From contig NZ_CP177239.1 in assembly GCF_046773475.1 (NCBI RefSeq), positions 2,790,001 to 2,854,000 on the forward strand: a stretch of DNA of 64,000 nt. Reading direction: 5' to 3'. The DNA is from Nitratireductor aquimarinus (lineage in GTDB: Bacteria; Pseudomonadota; Alphaproteobacteria; Rhizobiales; Rhizobiaceae). Shown here piece by piece: positions 17,778-26,443 of the stretch. The number at the start of each line of letters is the position of its first letter. The first letter of the stretch is position 1. The notes under the pieces are model-generated. The model made no database searches. It saw only the letters and a list, made by a program, of their open reading frames with translations, and was not told where the DNA came from. Made by a program: the position numbers and the translations under genes.

Positions 17778-17883
17778 AGGGCTGATCCGCGCTATTGATG
17801 AGCATCGGCATGACCCGAGACCGGGATCCGGTTGCCGGTCTTCTGCTCTGGAAATACCAATGATTTGAGTGATATGCGGCCGG

Positions 17884-18924
17884 TTAGCGCCGGCCGCGCG
17901 CGCCTTCGACCGTGAGGGCGAGAAGGGCCTGTCGCGCCAGAGGAACGGCAAGGGCTGGCTTTTGCCGTGTGCGCAGGATGGCTGCCTGCAGGCGGTCGGC
18001 GGCGTTCTTCAACGCGGTGCTGTTCCAGCGGCCAAGCGCTGTCTCCACCGTCTTGCGACGCGAGAAGAAGACCGGCGGTCTTGCGCCGGCAACGGCGGAA
18101 CTGGCCGAGACGCCCTGGCTGTCCATTGCCTGACGCATGATCTGCAGGGCGTGCACCTGCCGCAATGTGGCGGAGAGCACGAGGAAGGGCGGGTTTCCAG
18201 CGGCAACAAAGCGCCGGAAGGCGCTGTCGAATGCCTGAAAACGCCCGGAAATGATCGCATCAACCGCTTCATCCGTACTCAGTCCGGCCACGTCGCCGAT
18301 GAGTGAGCGTATGTCTTCCGGCGTGACTTCCGTTGCCCCCTTGCAGTAAAGCGCAAGCTTCTCCAGTTCACCACGGGTGGCGAGCCGGTCTCCGCCGAGA
18401 TTGGCTTTGAGGAGCTGGCGCGCTTCAAGAGAGATTTTCAGCCCCGCCGCGCCGAGCGCTTCATCAATGACGGCGTCGACGCCGCGCCCATCGTCTGCAT
18501 AGCAGGGAAGGGCCATTGCACTTGCGCCGCGTTCGGCAGCCGAGCGCAGCGACGAGCCTTTTTTAAGGTCGCCGGCCTCGATCAGGATGGTGCAATCGGT
18601 CGGGGGATTGCTGTTCAGCGCGGTGACGTCGGCCACAAATGCCTTGTGATTGCCTGCGCCCTTCACCCAGATCAGGCGTTGATCGGAGAACATGGGAACC
18701 GTCTGCGCCTCATCGGCAAGCCGGCCCGGCTGCTGCTCCACTTCGCTGGCTTCAAGGCGCACGACAGTGAAGGGATCGTCCAGCGGCAATCCCGTTCCGG
18801 TCGCATAACGCTTCGCCCGTTCGCTGACCAGGCCGCGATCGGGCCCGTAGATCAGGACGATACGGTAGGTCTGCTCGGGACGAGCAAGCCAGCGGTCGAC
18901 TTCATGCGCTTTCTTCTGTGCCAT
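17884..18924 (-). CDS. holA: DNA polymerase III delta subunit
   Basis: HolA opens the beta sliding clamp as part of the clamp loader. The 346-residue protein shows the family outline. It begins IVLIYGPDRGLVSERAKR, has DDPFTVVRLE and FSDQRLIWVKGAG, then LLKANLGGDRLATRGELEKLALY near the middle. A C-terminal helical domain includes ARPPVFFSRRKTVE. It converges on parB. In many relatives leuS and lptE lie directly upstream of holA. Here about 470 bases of non-coding DNA and then catabolic genes follow instead. Confidence 0.93.
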   Translation of the reverse strand: MAQKKAHEVDRWLARPEQTYRIVLIYGPDRGLVSERAKRYATGTGLPLDDPFTVVRLEASEVEQQPGRLADEAQTVPMFSDQRLIWVKGAGNHKAFVADVTALNSNPPTDCTILIEAGDLKKGSSLRSAAERGASAMALPCYADDGRGVDAVIDEALGAAGLKISLEARQLLKANLGGDRLATRGELEKLALYCKGATEVTPEDIRSLIGDVAGLSTDEAVDAIISGRFQAFDSAFRRFVAAGNPPFLVLSATLRQVHALQIMRQAMDSQGVSASSAVAGARPPVFFSRRKTVETALGRWNSTALKNAADRLQAAILRTRQKPALAVPLARQALLALTVEGARGRR

Positions 18925-19133
18925 GTCGGCTGAATATCACAGCAAGGCCGGCCGGGCACCCAGAGAAAGTTGAAAGACGCAGATTGCTCACCGTCCAGTT
19001 TGTGTGTGCCGCGCGGAGAAGCCTGGCAGTGCTGGTTGAAGAGATAACCGACGGAGAATTCCAGTATGGGTGGCGTGTCGCGAACCGGATCTGCGAAGGG
19101 GCAGGGCGTGTTTCCCGACCCAATTCAGATGCA

Positions 19134-19149
19134 TGTTTCATGTGAAACC
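19134..19149. promoter_or_regulatory. Degenerate parS-like site 6
   Basis: TGTTTCATGTGAAACC matches the parS consensus at 14 of 16 bases, with one change in the central CG step. Whether ParB binds it is uncertain; it marks the right edge of the parS region. Confidence 0.5.
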
Positions 19150-19305
19150 ATGCTCGGCTGAAGCAGGCTTTTCCGAAGAGGCTGATTTCGGGCCTTGATC
19201 GTCTTTCTGACTGCGAATCAGCTTTGAAGATGCGTGTCATCACATGCATTTGTGCTTTTGATGCAAGACGCTCGCCCATTTCAAGGGTTTCGTCGGCCTC
19301 AAGAT

Positions 19306-19315
19306 ATTTGCAAAT
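19306..19315. promoter_or_regulatory. Perfect palindrome upstream of the cyclase gene, possible operator
   Basis: ATTTGCAAAT is self-complementary and is followed at once by GCATT. A related ATGCATT occurs near 19244. MarR-type regulators bind short A+T-rich palindromes, and a marR gene is two genes downstream. The link is inference. Confidence 0.4.
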
Positions 19316-19341
19316 GCATTCTTTTTGGTCTAGGTCAGAAG

Positions 19342-19368
19342 AGAGCACAGGGAGGATGTCTGTGCTCT
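19342..19368 (+). promoter_or_regulatory. Inverted repeat in the cyclase leader
   Basis: Perfect eight-base arms (19342-19349 and 19361-19368) with an 11-base spacer lie just before the ribosome site of the cyclase gene. It could be an operator or a leader stem. Confidence 0.4.
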
Positions 19369-19391
19369 TACATATCTCTGGGAGGAGAAAC

Positions 19392-20180
19392 ATGAGCAAG
19401 TCCGTCATTGGTGAGCTTGCGAGCCAATTGCTTTCCGGCGAGGTGGAGGTCGTTGACCTGGCCGCCGTACTTGGCCCGAAAACCCCGCTTCTGAAGCTTC
19501 CGCCAGAGCTTGCGGTCGATACGCCCAAAATCGAGATCCACAAGATCTCGGCCTATGATGACAATGGCCCCTGGTGGGCATGGAACTGGCTGAAACTCGG
19601 TGAGCATTCGGGCACGCATTTTGATGCGCCGACCCACTGGATCACCGGGCGGGACCATCCCAATGCAACAACGGACACGATTGAACCGCAGAATTTTGTT
19701 GCGCCGGTCAATGTCATCGACTGTTCCGCCGAGGCCGCGGAGAACAATGATTTCCTGCTGACGGTGGATCACATCAAGGCATGGGAAGCCGAGCACGGCG
19801 ACATTCGCCCCGGTGAGTGGGTGGTGCTGCGCAGCGACTGGTACAAGCGCAACGGCTCGGAAGAGGCGTTTCTCAATGCGGACGAGACTGGCCCGCATTC
19901 GCCGGGCCCGACTGCAGAAGCCATCGAATATCTTCTTGAGAAGGGGATTGTTGGCTGGGGCAGCGAGACCATCGGAACCGATGCCGGGCAGGCCGGTGGC
20001 ATGGAGCCGCCATTTCCCGCGCACAATCTGCTTCACAAGGCAAACCGCTATGGGCTGGCCAGCCTTGCCAATCTCGACAGGCTTCCGCCCAAGGGGGCGA
20101 TCCTGATCGCCGCGCCGCTCAAGATCGAGCAGGGCACCGGCAGCCCGTGCCGTGTTCTGGCGCTGGTCTCCAGGAACTGA
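19392..20180 (+). CDS. Cyclase-family metal-dependent hydrolase (kynurenine-formamidase-like)
   Basis: The 262-residue protein has the metal-binding signature HSGTHFDAPTHW (residues 72-83; H72, H76, D78 and H82). This defines the cyclase / KynB superfamily, whose members include N-formylkynurenine formamidase and polyketide cyclases. I start at the ATG at 19392, preceded by a strong GGAGGAG; the frame opens 56 codons earlier without family similarity. Its neighbours are a MarR regulator and an indolepyruvate oxidoreductase, pointing to breakdown of an aromatic or indole compound. It is longer than typical KynB (about 210 residues), so formamidase activity is not assured. Confidence 0.85.
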   Translation: MSKSVIGELASQLLSGEVEVVDLAAVLGPKTPLLKLPPELAVDTPKIEIHKISAYDDNGPWWAWNWLKLGEHSGTHFDAPTHWITGRDHPNATTDTIEPQNFVAPVNVIDCSAEAAENNDFLLTVDHIKAWEAEHGDIRPGEWVVLRSDWYKRNGSEEAFLNADETGPHSPGPTAEAIEYLLEKGIVGWGSETIGTDAGQAGGMEPPFPAHNLLHKANRYGLASLANLDRLPPKGAILIAAPLKIEQGTGSPCRVLALVSRN

Positions 20181-20193
20181 GCCGGAGCTTCCG

Positions 20194-20640
20194 ATGACCG
20201 GACCCGAAACACACTTCCATGGCAGCGTCGTAAAGGCGCTTCACGCGACCGTATATCCGTGCGGTCGCGCCTCGGTGTCGCGCCGCCATTCCAGGGCGCG
20301 CTGCCATGTGACGGGTGATAAGGCTGGAAAGCCGAAGGGTCCGACCAACGGGGAATGGACAGACGCGCAGCGCGAGGCCTATGCAGGCCGCGTTGAAGCA
20401 ATTTCGAACCGGCATATCGGCAGTTCATCAAACACGATCATCGACCACGGCGCATCTGTGCCGGCAGACCTCGAAGCGATGGGCTCTTTTGCAGCCCGTG
20501 CTGCGTCCTCTCGGTGGCGTGGGCTTCTCAGGTCTGGTCGTGATCGGCGGATATCCATTGGCGGGTCCATCCGGCAGGGTGCGGGGCTGAGCGGAAAGCC
20601 GGCTGGCGGTTCGGAGCATCTGTTGGCGGAGAAGCTCTGA
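20194..20640 (+). other. 459-base gap with a doubtful 148-codon open frame
   Basis: Between the cyclase stop and marR an open frame runs from ATG 20194 to a TGA that overlaps the marR start (TGATG). Its product is Arg-, Ser- and Gly-rich, resembles no family I know, and has no hydrophobic core. It may be a decayed gene or chance. The first 130 bases form nested inverted repeats: ten-base arms 20218-20227 and 20299-20308, and inside them eight-base arms 20244-20251 and 20262-20269. A small transcript end or a removed insertion could leave such a structure. Confidence 0.3.
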
Positions 20641-21122
20641 TGGACGAACGGCAGGACGGCAAGACCCCGAGGATCGCAACGCTGGGCCAGATGGGGCTTC
20701 AGCACTTTGCACCCTATCTGATGAACCGGATCATGGGGCGTTACAACGCGACGCTGCGCCATGATTTACGGGAGCAGGGGCTGACCGTTCCGCAGGCGCG
20801 CGCACTGGCGGTTCTGATGGTTGGCGACGGGATGTCGATCAACGAATTGTCGGTCTACACCGTCATCGAACAGTCGACCATGAGCCGGACGCTCGACGCG
20901 CTTGAAACGCAGGGGCTGGTGCGGCGCGAAGCCTGTCAGGATGACAGCCGCACGCGACACATCTTTCTGACCGACAAGGGGCGTGAGGAGTTCAACCGTG
21001 CATGGCCGGCCATGCACGACGCCTTTGCCGAGATGTTCAATGACATCGACGAGGCGGAGTATTCCGCCTTCATCGCCACGCTTCAGAAAATACTGGGCAA
21101 CATCCGACAACACGATTTCTAG
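20640..21122 (+). CDS. MarR-family transcriptional regulator
   Basis: The 160-residue protein has the MarR winged-helix outline. An N-terminal dimerisation helix precedes LTVPQARALAVLM, then MSINELSVYTVIEQSTMSRTLDALETQGLVRRE (recognition helix about 75-100). The wing contains DDSRTRHIFLTDKG. MarR proteins usually repress neighbouring genes and release DNA on binding an aromatic ligand. It sits between the cyclase and the indolepyruvate oxidoreductase subunits on the same strand, so these are its likely targets. The palindrome at 19306-19315 is a candidate operator. Confidence 0.9.
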   Translation: MDERQDGKTPRIATLGQMGLQHFAPYLMNRIMGRYNATLRHDLREQGLTVPQARALAVLMVGDGMSINELSVYTVIEQSTMSRTLDALETQGLVRREACQDDSRTRHIFLTDKGREEFNRAWPAMHDAFAEMFNDIDEAEYSAFIATLQKILGNIRQHDF

Positions 21123-21175
21123 CAGATTGCGCTTGAGGGCGATCAGCCCCGGCGCATGAGACGGGAGAATGCACC

Positions 21176-23329
21176 ATGGCAGAACGTTCGTTCGTGAAGG
21201 AGGTTCAGAAGCTTCGCCTCGGGGCCGGTGAGACCTTTCACGGCGAGGGCATTCTGGCCATCACCAAGGCGCTCCTGCAGTGTGGCGTGGGTTATGTCGG
21301 TGGCTATCAGGGCGCGCCGATCAGCCATTTGATGGACGTGCTTGCCGACGCGCAGGACATTCTGGGCGAGCTTGGCGTGCACTTCGAGGCAAGCGCCTCC
21401 GAGGCGACGGCGACCGCCATGCTCGCCGCTTCGGTTCACTATCCCATTCGCGGCGCATGCACCTTCAAATCGTCGGTCGGCCTGAACGTCGCCTCCGATG
21501 CGCTCGCCAACCTCGCCTCCGGCGGCGTGACGGGTGGGGCGCTGATCATCGTGGGTGAGGATTATGGCGAAGGCTCCTCGATCATGCAGGAGCGCAGCCA
21601 CCCCTTCGCCATGAAGAGCCAGGTCTGGCTGCTCGACCCGCGGCCCAACCTGCCGTCCATCGTGAAGGCAGTCGAAGACGGGTTCGAGCTTTCCGAAGCG
21701 TCCAACACACCGGTCATGCTGATGGTGCGCATCCGCAGCTGCCATGTGACCGGCAGTTTCGAGACCAAGGAAAACAAACGGCCCGGGATGACCGTGGCCG
21801 ACGCGCTTGAGAACCCGCGCCGCGACACCAACCGCATCGTGCTGCCGCCGGCCTCCTTCCTGCATGAGAAGGAGAAGGTGGAAAAGCGCATGCCGGCGGC
21901 GGTCGATTTCATCCGCTCGCGCAGGATCAACGAGTTCTTCGGTCCCGACCGGGGCAAGGCCGGGATCATCCTGCAGGGCGGCATGTACAACAGCGTCATC
22001 CGCGCGCTGCAGCGCATCGGTCTTGCCGATGTCTACGGCGAAACGGATGTGCCGCTCTATGTACTCAATGCGGTTTATCCGCTGATCGACGATGAAGTGA
22101 TCGACTTCTGCGCCGACAAGGATTCGATCCTGATCGTGGAGGAGGGGCAGCCCAACTATCTCGAGCAGGCGATTGCCTCGCTGATGCACAAGAAGGGGCT
22201 CGACACGCGCATCCTCGGCAAGGACATTCTGCCGATGGCCGGCGAATACACTGGGCAGGTGATGCTGGACGGCATCAGCGCCTATCTGCGCGCCAACGCG
22301 CCGGAGCTGCTGGCCGCGCAGGTGCTGGCGCCCAATGCGTCGGGCGAGAACACGCTGGCGGCGGATCTCGCCAAGGTGGTGCCGGGGCGTCCGCCGGGCT
22401 TTTGCACCGGCTGCCCGGAACGGCCGATCTTCGCTGCGACGAAGCTGATCGAAAAGGAACTCGGACCGCACCACATCTCGTCGGATATCGGCTGTCATCT
22501 GTTTTCGATCATGCCGCCCTTCGAGCTGGGGGCGACGACCATGGGCTATGGTCTCGGCCCGGCCTCCGCCTCGGCCTTCAATTCGCCTGACGCCAAGCGC
22601 CGCTCCATCTCCTTTGTGGGCGATGGTGGCTTCTGGCACAACGGTCTGACCTCCTCCATTGGCAATGCCGTGTTCAACCAGAATGACGGCGTGATCGTTG
22701 TGGTGGACAATTTCTATTCGGCGGCCACGGGCGGGCAGGACGTGCTTTCCTCGCGCGCCGACAATCCCACCAAGTCGACCCAGCATCCGATCACCGATGC
22801 GGTGAAGGGAATGGGCGTGAAATGGGTTCGGCATATTGATCGCACCTATGACGTGACCAAGGTGCGCGCCGCGCTGCGCGAGGCGCTGACGACGGAGGAG
22901 AAGGGACCGAAGGTCATCGTCGCGTCGTCCGAATGCATGCTCAACAGGCAGCGTCGCGAAAAGCCGCAGACCGCCAAGGCGATCTCCGGCGGCGAGCGTG
23001 TGGTGAAGCCGCGCTTCGGCGTGGACGAGGATGTGTGCACCGGCGATCACGCCTGCATGCGGCTGTCGGGCTGTCCGTCGCTCTCGGTCAAGAAGCTGGA
23101 TGACCCGCTGCGCGATGATCCGGTGGCGTCCATTGACCACACCTGTGTCGGTTGCGGCAATTGCGGCGAAGTGGCCGACGCGGCGGTGCTGTGTCCCTCC
23201 TTCTACCGCGCCGATGTGGTGCACAATCCCGGCTCGTGGGACCGGTTTGCCGACAGGCTGCGTCGCCGCGTGACGGGCTTCCTGCAAACACGCCGTGAGA
23301 AGCGGCGTCTGACATTCGGAGAGGCTTGA
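21176..23329 (+). CDS. iorA: Indolepyruvate ferredoxin oxidoreductase, alpha subunit
   Basis: The enzyme oxidatively decarboxylates aryl-pyruvates such as indolepyruvate to aryl-acetyl-CoA, reducing ferredoxin. The 717-residue subunit has the pyruvate-oxidoreductase N-terminal domain (GEGILAITKALLQCGVGYVGGY). GFCTGCPERP (about 408-417) and the thiamine-diphosphate motif GDGGFWHNG (near 482) through VVVDN follow. A C-terminal ferredoxin-like segment has cysteines in CTGDHACMRLSGC (about 621) and HTCVGCGNCGE (about 656). iorB begins five bases downstream. In aerobic alphaproteobacteria the physiological substrate is not settled; aromatic amino-acid catabolism fits the neighbours. Confidence 0.92.
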   Translation: MAERSFVKEVQKLRLGAGETFHGEGILAITKALLQCGVGYVGGYQGAPISHLMDVLADAQDILGELGVHFEASASEATATAMLAASVHYPIRGACTFKSSVGLNVASDALANLASGGVTGGALIIVGEDYGEGSSIMQERSHPFAMKSQVWLLDPRPNLPSIVKAVEDGFELSEASNTPVMLMVRIRSCHVTGSFETKENKRPGMTVADALENPRRDTNRIVLPPASFLHEKEKVEKRMPAAVDFIRSRRINEFFGPDRGKAGIILQGGMYNSVIRALQRIGLADVYGETDVPLYVLNAVYPLIDDEVIDFCADKDSILIVEEGQPNYLEQAIASLMHKKGLDTRILGKDILPMAGEYTGQVMLDGISAYLRANAPELLAAQVLAPNASGENTLAADLAKVVPGRPPGFCTGCPERPIFAATKLIEKELGPHHISSDIGCHLFSIMPPFELGATTMGYGLGPASASAFNSPDAKRRSISFVGDGGFWHNGLTSSIGNAVFNQNDGVIVVVDNFYSAATGGQDVLSSRADNPTKSTQHPITDAVKGMGVKWVRHIDRTYDVTKVRAALREALTTEEKGPKVIVASSECMLNRQRREKPQTAKAISGGERVVKPRFGVDEDVCTGDHACMRLSGCPSLSVKKLDDPLRDDPVASIDHTCVGCGNCGEVADAAVLCPSFYRADVVHNPGSWDRFADRLRRRVTGFLQTRREKRRLTFGEA

Positions 23330-23334
23330 GACCC

Positions 23335-24876
23335 ATGGCCAAACGGATGAAAGCAAACGAAGACCAGAAGATCATCAAGCTCGCCATTCTCGCCGTTGGC
23401 GGGCAGGGCGGCGGTGTGCTGACCAATTGGATCACCGATGTTGCCGAGCGCAACGGATATCTCGCCCAGGCAACCTCCGTTGCCGGCGTGGCCCAGCGCA
23501 CCGGCGCGACGATCTACTATGTCGAGATGTGTCCCGACACCGGCCGCCGTCCGGTCTTTTCGCTGGCTCCGGCACAGGGCGATATCGATATCCTGATTGC
23601 CGCCGAGCTGATGGAGGCGGGCCGTGCGGTGATGCGCGGTTTCGTGACGCCCGACCGCACGACGCTGATCGCCTCGGCGCACCGCATCGCTGCCGTGTCG
23701 GAGAAGATCGAGCCGGGTGACGGCCGCGCAGACTCGCCCACCGTTCACAAAAATGCGCGTGAGGCGGCCAGCCGCTACATCTGCTTCGACATGGAAAAGG
23801 TGGCGGTCGAGGCTGGGTCGGTGATCTCGTCGAGCCTGTTCGGCGCGCTGGCCGGTTCCGGCGCATTGCCGTTTGCGCGCGAGAGCTATGAAGAGACCAT
23901 CGAGGCTTCCGGACGCGGTGTGAAGGCCAGCCTGGCTGCCTTCGGCAAGGCGTTCGAGCGCACGGTTGCCGGTGAAGATGCTTCTGCGGTTGTTCAGGAT
24001 GCGCCGCCGGCCGGGCAGGGGATCGCCGTTGCCGGGCCGGAGCGGCTGGTTGCCGCGTGGAACGCGCTGGCAGTGCGCGCCGATGCCTATCCCGTACCGG
24101 TGAGGGCGATGGCGCTCGCCGGGCTGCGCAAGGTGGTCGACTATCAGGATCTCGCCTATGGCGCGGAGTATCTGGACAGGCTCGATCAGGCGCTGGCGCT
24201 GGACAGTGACGAGAAGGATCACGCGCTGGGCGAGGCCGCTGCAAAGCATGTGGCGAACGCCATGTGCTATGACGACATTTTGCGCGTGGCGGATCTGAAG
24301 ACGCGCACGGCGCGGGCCGAGCGCATCCGAAAGGAAATGAAGGTCGGCGACGCCAATGTGCTGCAGGTGACCGAGTTCTTCCATCCGCGCGTCGAAGAGT
24401 TCTGCGGCACGCTGCCCACGGGGCTGGGGCGTTTCATCGAAAACCGGCCGGGTCTTTCGAAATGGGTCGACCGCCGCATCAATCGCGGCCGGCGCATCCG
24501 CACCGACAGCCTGTTCGGCTTTGGGGCGCTGTGGGTGATTGGAACGCTGCGGCCCTGGCGTCGGTCGCTCCTGCGCCATCAGGTCGAGAAGGAGCATCTG
24601 GACCGCTGGTATGCGCTGGCGCTTGATACGGCGCGACGCGATTATGGGCTGGCGGTGGAGATTCTCAACTGCCGCAGGCTCATCAAGGGCTATAGCGACA
24701 CGCATGTGCGCGGGCATTCCAAGTTTGACCGGGTTCTGTCCGGATTGACGCTTCTGGAGGGCCGTGAGGACGCGGCCGACTGGCTGCGCCGGCTGCGTGA
24801 AGCGGCGCTCAAGGACGAAAAGGGCGAGATGCTGGATGGCGCGCTGAAAACGGTGGCGACGCTGGAAGCGGCCTGA
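23335..24876 (+). CDS. iorB: Indolepyruvate oxidoreductase, beta-type subunit with long C-terminal extension
   Basis: Residues 1-200 match the gamma-domain of 2-oxoacid oxidoreductases: KLAILAVGGQGGGVLTNWI, the VAGVAQRTGATIYY motif and LIAAELMEAGRAV. The protein has 513 residues, far more than the roughly 200 of archaeal IorB. The extra C-terminal half (from about 215) is the extension seen in proteobacterial homologues and has no assigned function. I start at the ATG at 23335; a TTG three codons earlier overlaps the iorA stop. It is transcribed with iorA, and a hairpin follows. Confidence 0.9.
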   Translation: MAKRMKANEDQKIIKLAILAVGGQGGGVLTNWITDVAERNGYLAQATSVAGVAQRTGATIYYVEMCPDTGRRPVFSLAPAQGDIDILIAAELMEAGRAVMRGFVTPDRTTLIASAHRIAAVSEKIEPGDGRADSPTVHKNAREAASRYICFDMEKVAVEAGSVISSSLFGALAGSGALPFARESYEETIEASGRGVKASLAAFGKAFERTVAGEDASAVVQDAPPAGQGIAVAGPERLVAAWNALAVRADAYPVPVRAMALAGLRKVVDYQDLAYGAEYLDRLDQALALDSDEKDHALGEAAAKHVANAMCYDDILRVADLKTRTARAERIRKEMKVGDANVLQVTEFFHPRVEEFCGTLPTGLGRFIENRPGLSKWVDRRINRGRRIRTDSLFGFGALWVIGTLRPWRRSLLRHQVEKEHLDRWYALALDTARRDYGLAVEILNCRRLIKGYSDTHVRGHSKFDRVLSGLTLLEGREDAADWLRRLREAALKDEKGEMLDGALKTVATLEAA

Positions 24877-24895
24877 GGATTGCGCGGGAATGAGC

Positions 24896-24934
24896 ATGAG
24901 GAGGCCATGCCGGTGACGGTGTGGCCTCTCTCAT
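24896..24934 (+). terminator. Hairpin terminator after iorB
   Basis: Arms 24896-24907 and 24922-24934 pair over 12 bases with one bulged base and are followed by TTTGCGG. It lies 20 bases past the iorB stop. Confidence 0.6.
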
Positions 24935-25049
24935 TTGCGGGGTCTGGCCTTGCCCGCGCCGTCATTCCTGATATTAGTCGCCTCGACCCTGGAGGCTCCG
25001 AAGTGCGGAGCCGGCCGGCCATGCCGAACTTCTCTTACCGGGAAAGACC

Positions 25050-26273
25050 ATGACGAAACTCAAAGACGTTAAAAAGGTCGTGCTTGCCTATTCGGGCGGT
25101 CTCGACACCTCGATCATCCTCAAATGGCTCCAGACCGAACTGGGCGCCGAAGTGGTGACCTTCACCGCCGATCTCGGCCAGGGCGACGAGCTGGAGCCGG
25201 CGCGCAGAAAAGCCGAGATGATGGGGATCAAGGAGATCTACATCGAGGATCTCCGCGAGGAGTTCGTGCGCGACTTCGTGTTCCCGATGTTCCGCGCCAA
25301 TGCGGTCTATGAAGGCATCTACCTGCTGGGCACCTCCATTGCCCGCCCGCTGATCTCCAAGCGGCTGGTCGAGATCGCTGCCGAGACCGGCGCTGACGCC
25401 GTTGCGCATGGCGCGACCGGCAAGGGCAACGATCAGGTGCGCTTCGAGCTTTCGGCCTATGCGCTGAACCCCGACATCAAGGTGATCGCGCCGTGGCGTG
25501 ACTGGACCTACAAGTCCCGCACCGACCTGCTCGAGTTCGCCCAGGCGCACCAGATCCCGGTGCCGAAGGACAAGCAGGGCGAGGCTCCGTTCTCCGTTGA
25601 CGCGAACCTTCTGCACTCCTCCTCCGAGGGCAAGGTGCTTGAAGATCCGTGGGTCGAGCCGCCGGAATATGTTCACCAGCGCAGCGTTTCGCCGATGGAT
25701 GCGCCGGACGAGCCGACCGAGATCACCATCTCCTTCAAGGCGGGCGACGCGGTTGCCATCAATGGCGAGGCAATGTCGCCGGCAACGCTGCTGCAGGCGC
25801 TGAACGATCTGGGCCGCGACAACGGCATTGGCCGCATCGATCTGGTCGAGAACCGCTTCGTTGGCATGAAGTCGCGCGGCGTTTATGAAACGCCGGGCGG
25901 CACGATCCTGCTTGCCGCGCACCGCGCGATGGAGTCGCTGACGCTTGATCGTGGCGCTGCCCACCTCAAGGACGAGCTGATGCCGCGTTATGCAGAGCTC
26001 ATCTACAACGGTCTCTGGTTCTCGCCGGAGCGCGAGATGCTGCAGGCGGCCATCGACAAGAGCCAGGAAGACGTGGAAGGCGAAGTGCGCCTGAAGCTCT
26101 ACAAGGGCAATGTCATCGTGACCGGCCGCAAGTCCGACAAGTCGCTCTATTCCGATGCGCTGGTGACCTTCGAGGACGACCAGGGCGCATACGACCAGAA
26201 GGACGCTGCAGGCTTCATCAAGCTCAACGCACTGCGCCTGCGCACGCTGGCAGCCCGCAAGCGCGGCAGCTGA
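25050..26273 (+). CDS. argG: Argininosuccinate synthase
   Basis: ArgG joins citrulline and aspartate with ATP to form argininosuccinate in arginine synthesis. The 407-residue sequence starts MTKLKDVKKVVLAYSGGLDTS, the ATP-pyrophosphatase P-loop (13-21). It continues with GATGKGNDQVRFE, VIAPWRDW and EGKVLEDPW, all conserved. The leader carries a small stem (24994-25012, seven-base arms). A strong terminator lies 27 bases after the stop, so it is a single-gene transcript. Confidence 0.98.
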   Translation: MTKLKDVKKVVLAYSGGLDTSIILKWLQTELGAEVVTFTADLGQGDELEPARRKAEMMGIKEIYIEDLREEFVRDFVFPMFRANAVYEGIYLLGTSIARPLISKRLVEIAAETGADAVAHGATGKGNDQVRFELSAYALNPDIKVIAPWRDWTYKSRTDLLEFAQAHQIPVPKDKQGEAPFSVDANLLHSSSEGKVLEDPWVEPPEYVHQRSVSPMDAPDEPTEITISFKAGDAVAINGEAMSPATLLQALNDLGRDNGIGRIDLVENRFVGMKSRGVYETPGGTILLAAHRAMESLTLDRGAAHLKDELMPRYAELIYNGLWFSPEREMLQAAIDKSQEDVEGEVRLKLYKGNVIVTGRKSDKSLYSDALVTFEDDQGAYDQKDAAGFIKLNALRLRTLAARKRGS

Positions 26274-26299
26274 TCAGCCGGGCGCAACGCCTGATAAAG

Positions 26300-26328
26300 A
26301 AAAAGCCGGCAGTGATGCCGGCTTTTTT
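26300..26328 (+). terminator. Intrinsic terminator of argG
   Basis: Perfect 12-base arms (26300-26311 and 26316-26327) with a GTGA loop and a six-T tail follow argG directly. Confidence 0.95.
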
Positions 26329-26398
26329 GTGCGCTGAGCTGGGAGACTGATTTGGGCGCCTGCCGGCCCTTCGCTATGGCTTCGGGCGTTCGTCGCTC

Positions 26399-26422
26399 AA
26401 AAAGCCAATGATTTGGCTTTTT
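26399..26422 (-). terminator. Intrinsic terminator of the lytic transglycosylase gene
   Basis: Perfect ten-base arms (26399-26408 and 26413-26422) with a four-base loop give a five-T run on the minus strand, 21 bases after the stop codon at 26444. It reads symmetrically, so it can work both ways. Confidence 0.9.
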
Positions 26423-26443
26423 GTCCGCTACGCGGAACGCTTC

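Larger units (their letters stand above)
18925..19391. other. 467-base gene-free stretch between holA and the cyclase gene
   Basis: It contains a degenerate parS-like site (19134-19149), a perfect palindrome (19306-19315) and an inverted repeat (19342-19368), listed separately. The promoters of divergent holA and the cyclase gene must lie here. An open frame of 213 codons on the minus strand (18902-19543) resembles no family and is not called. Confidence 0.7.

Noticed and set aside
18902..19543. A 213-codon minus-strand frame upstream of holA as lptE
   Set aside because: It lacks a signal peptide or lipobox and any similarity to LptE, and it overlaps the cyclase start.
21143..23356. A 737-codon open frame on the minus strand opposite iorA
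   Set aside because: Long antisense frames are common in G+C-rich codon usage; iorA carries the thiamine-diphosphate and iron-sulfur motifs.
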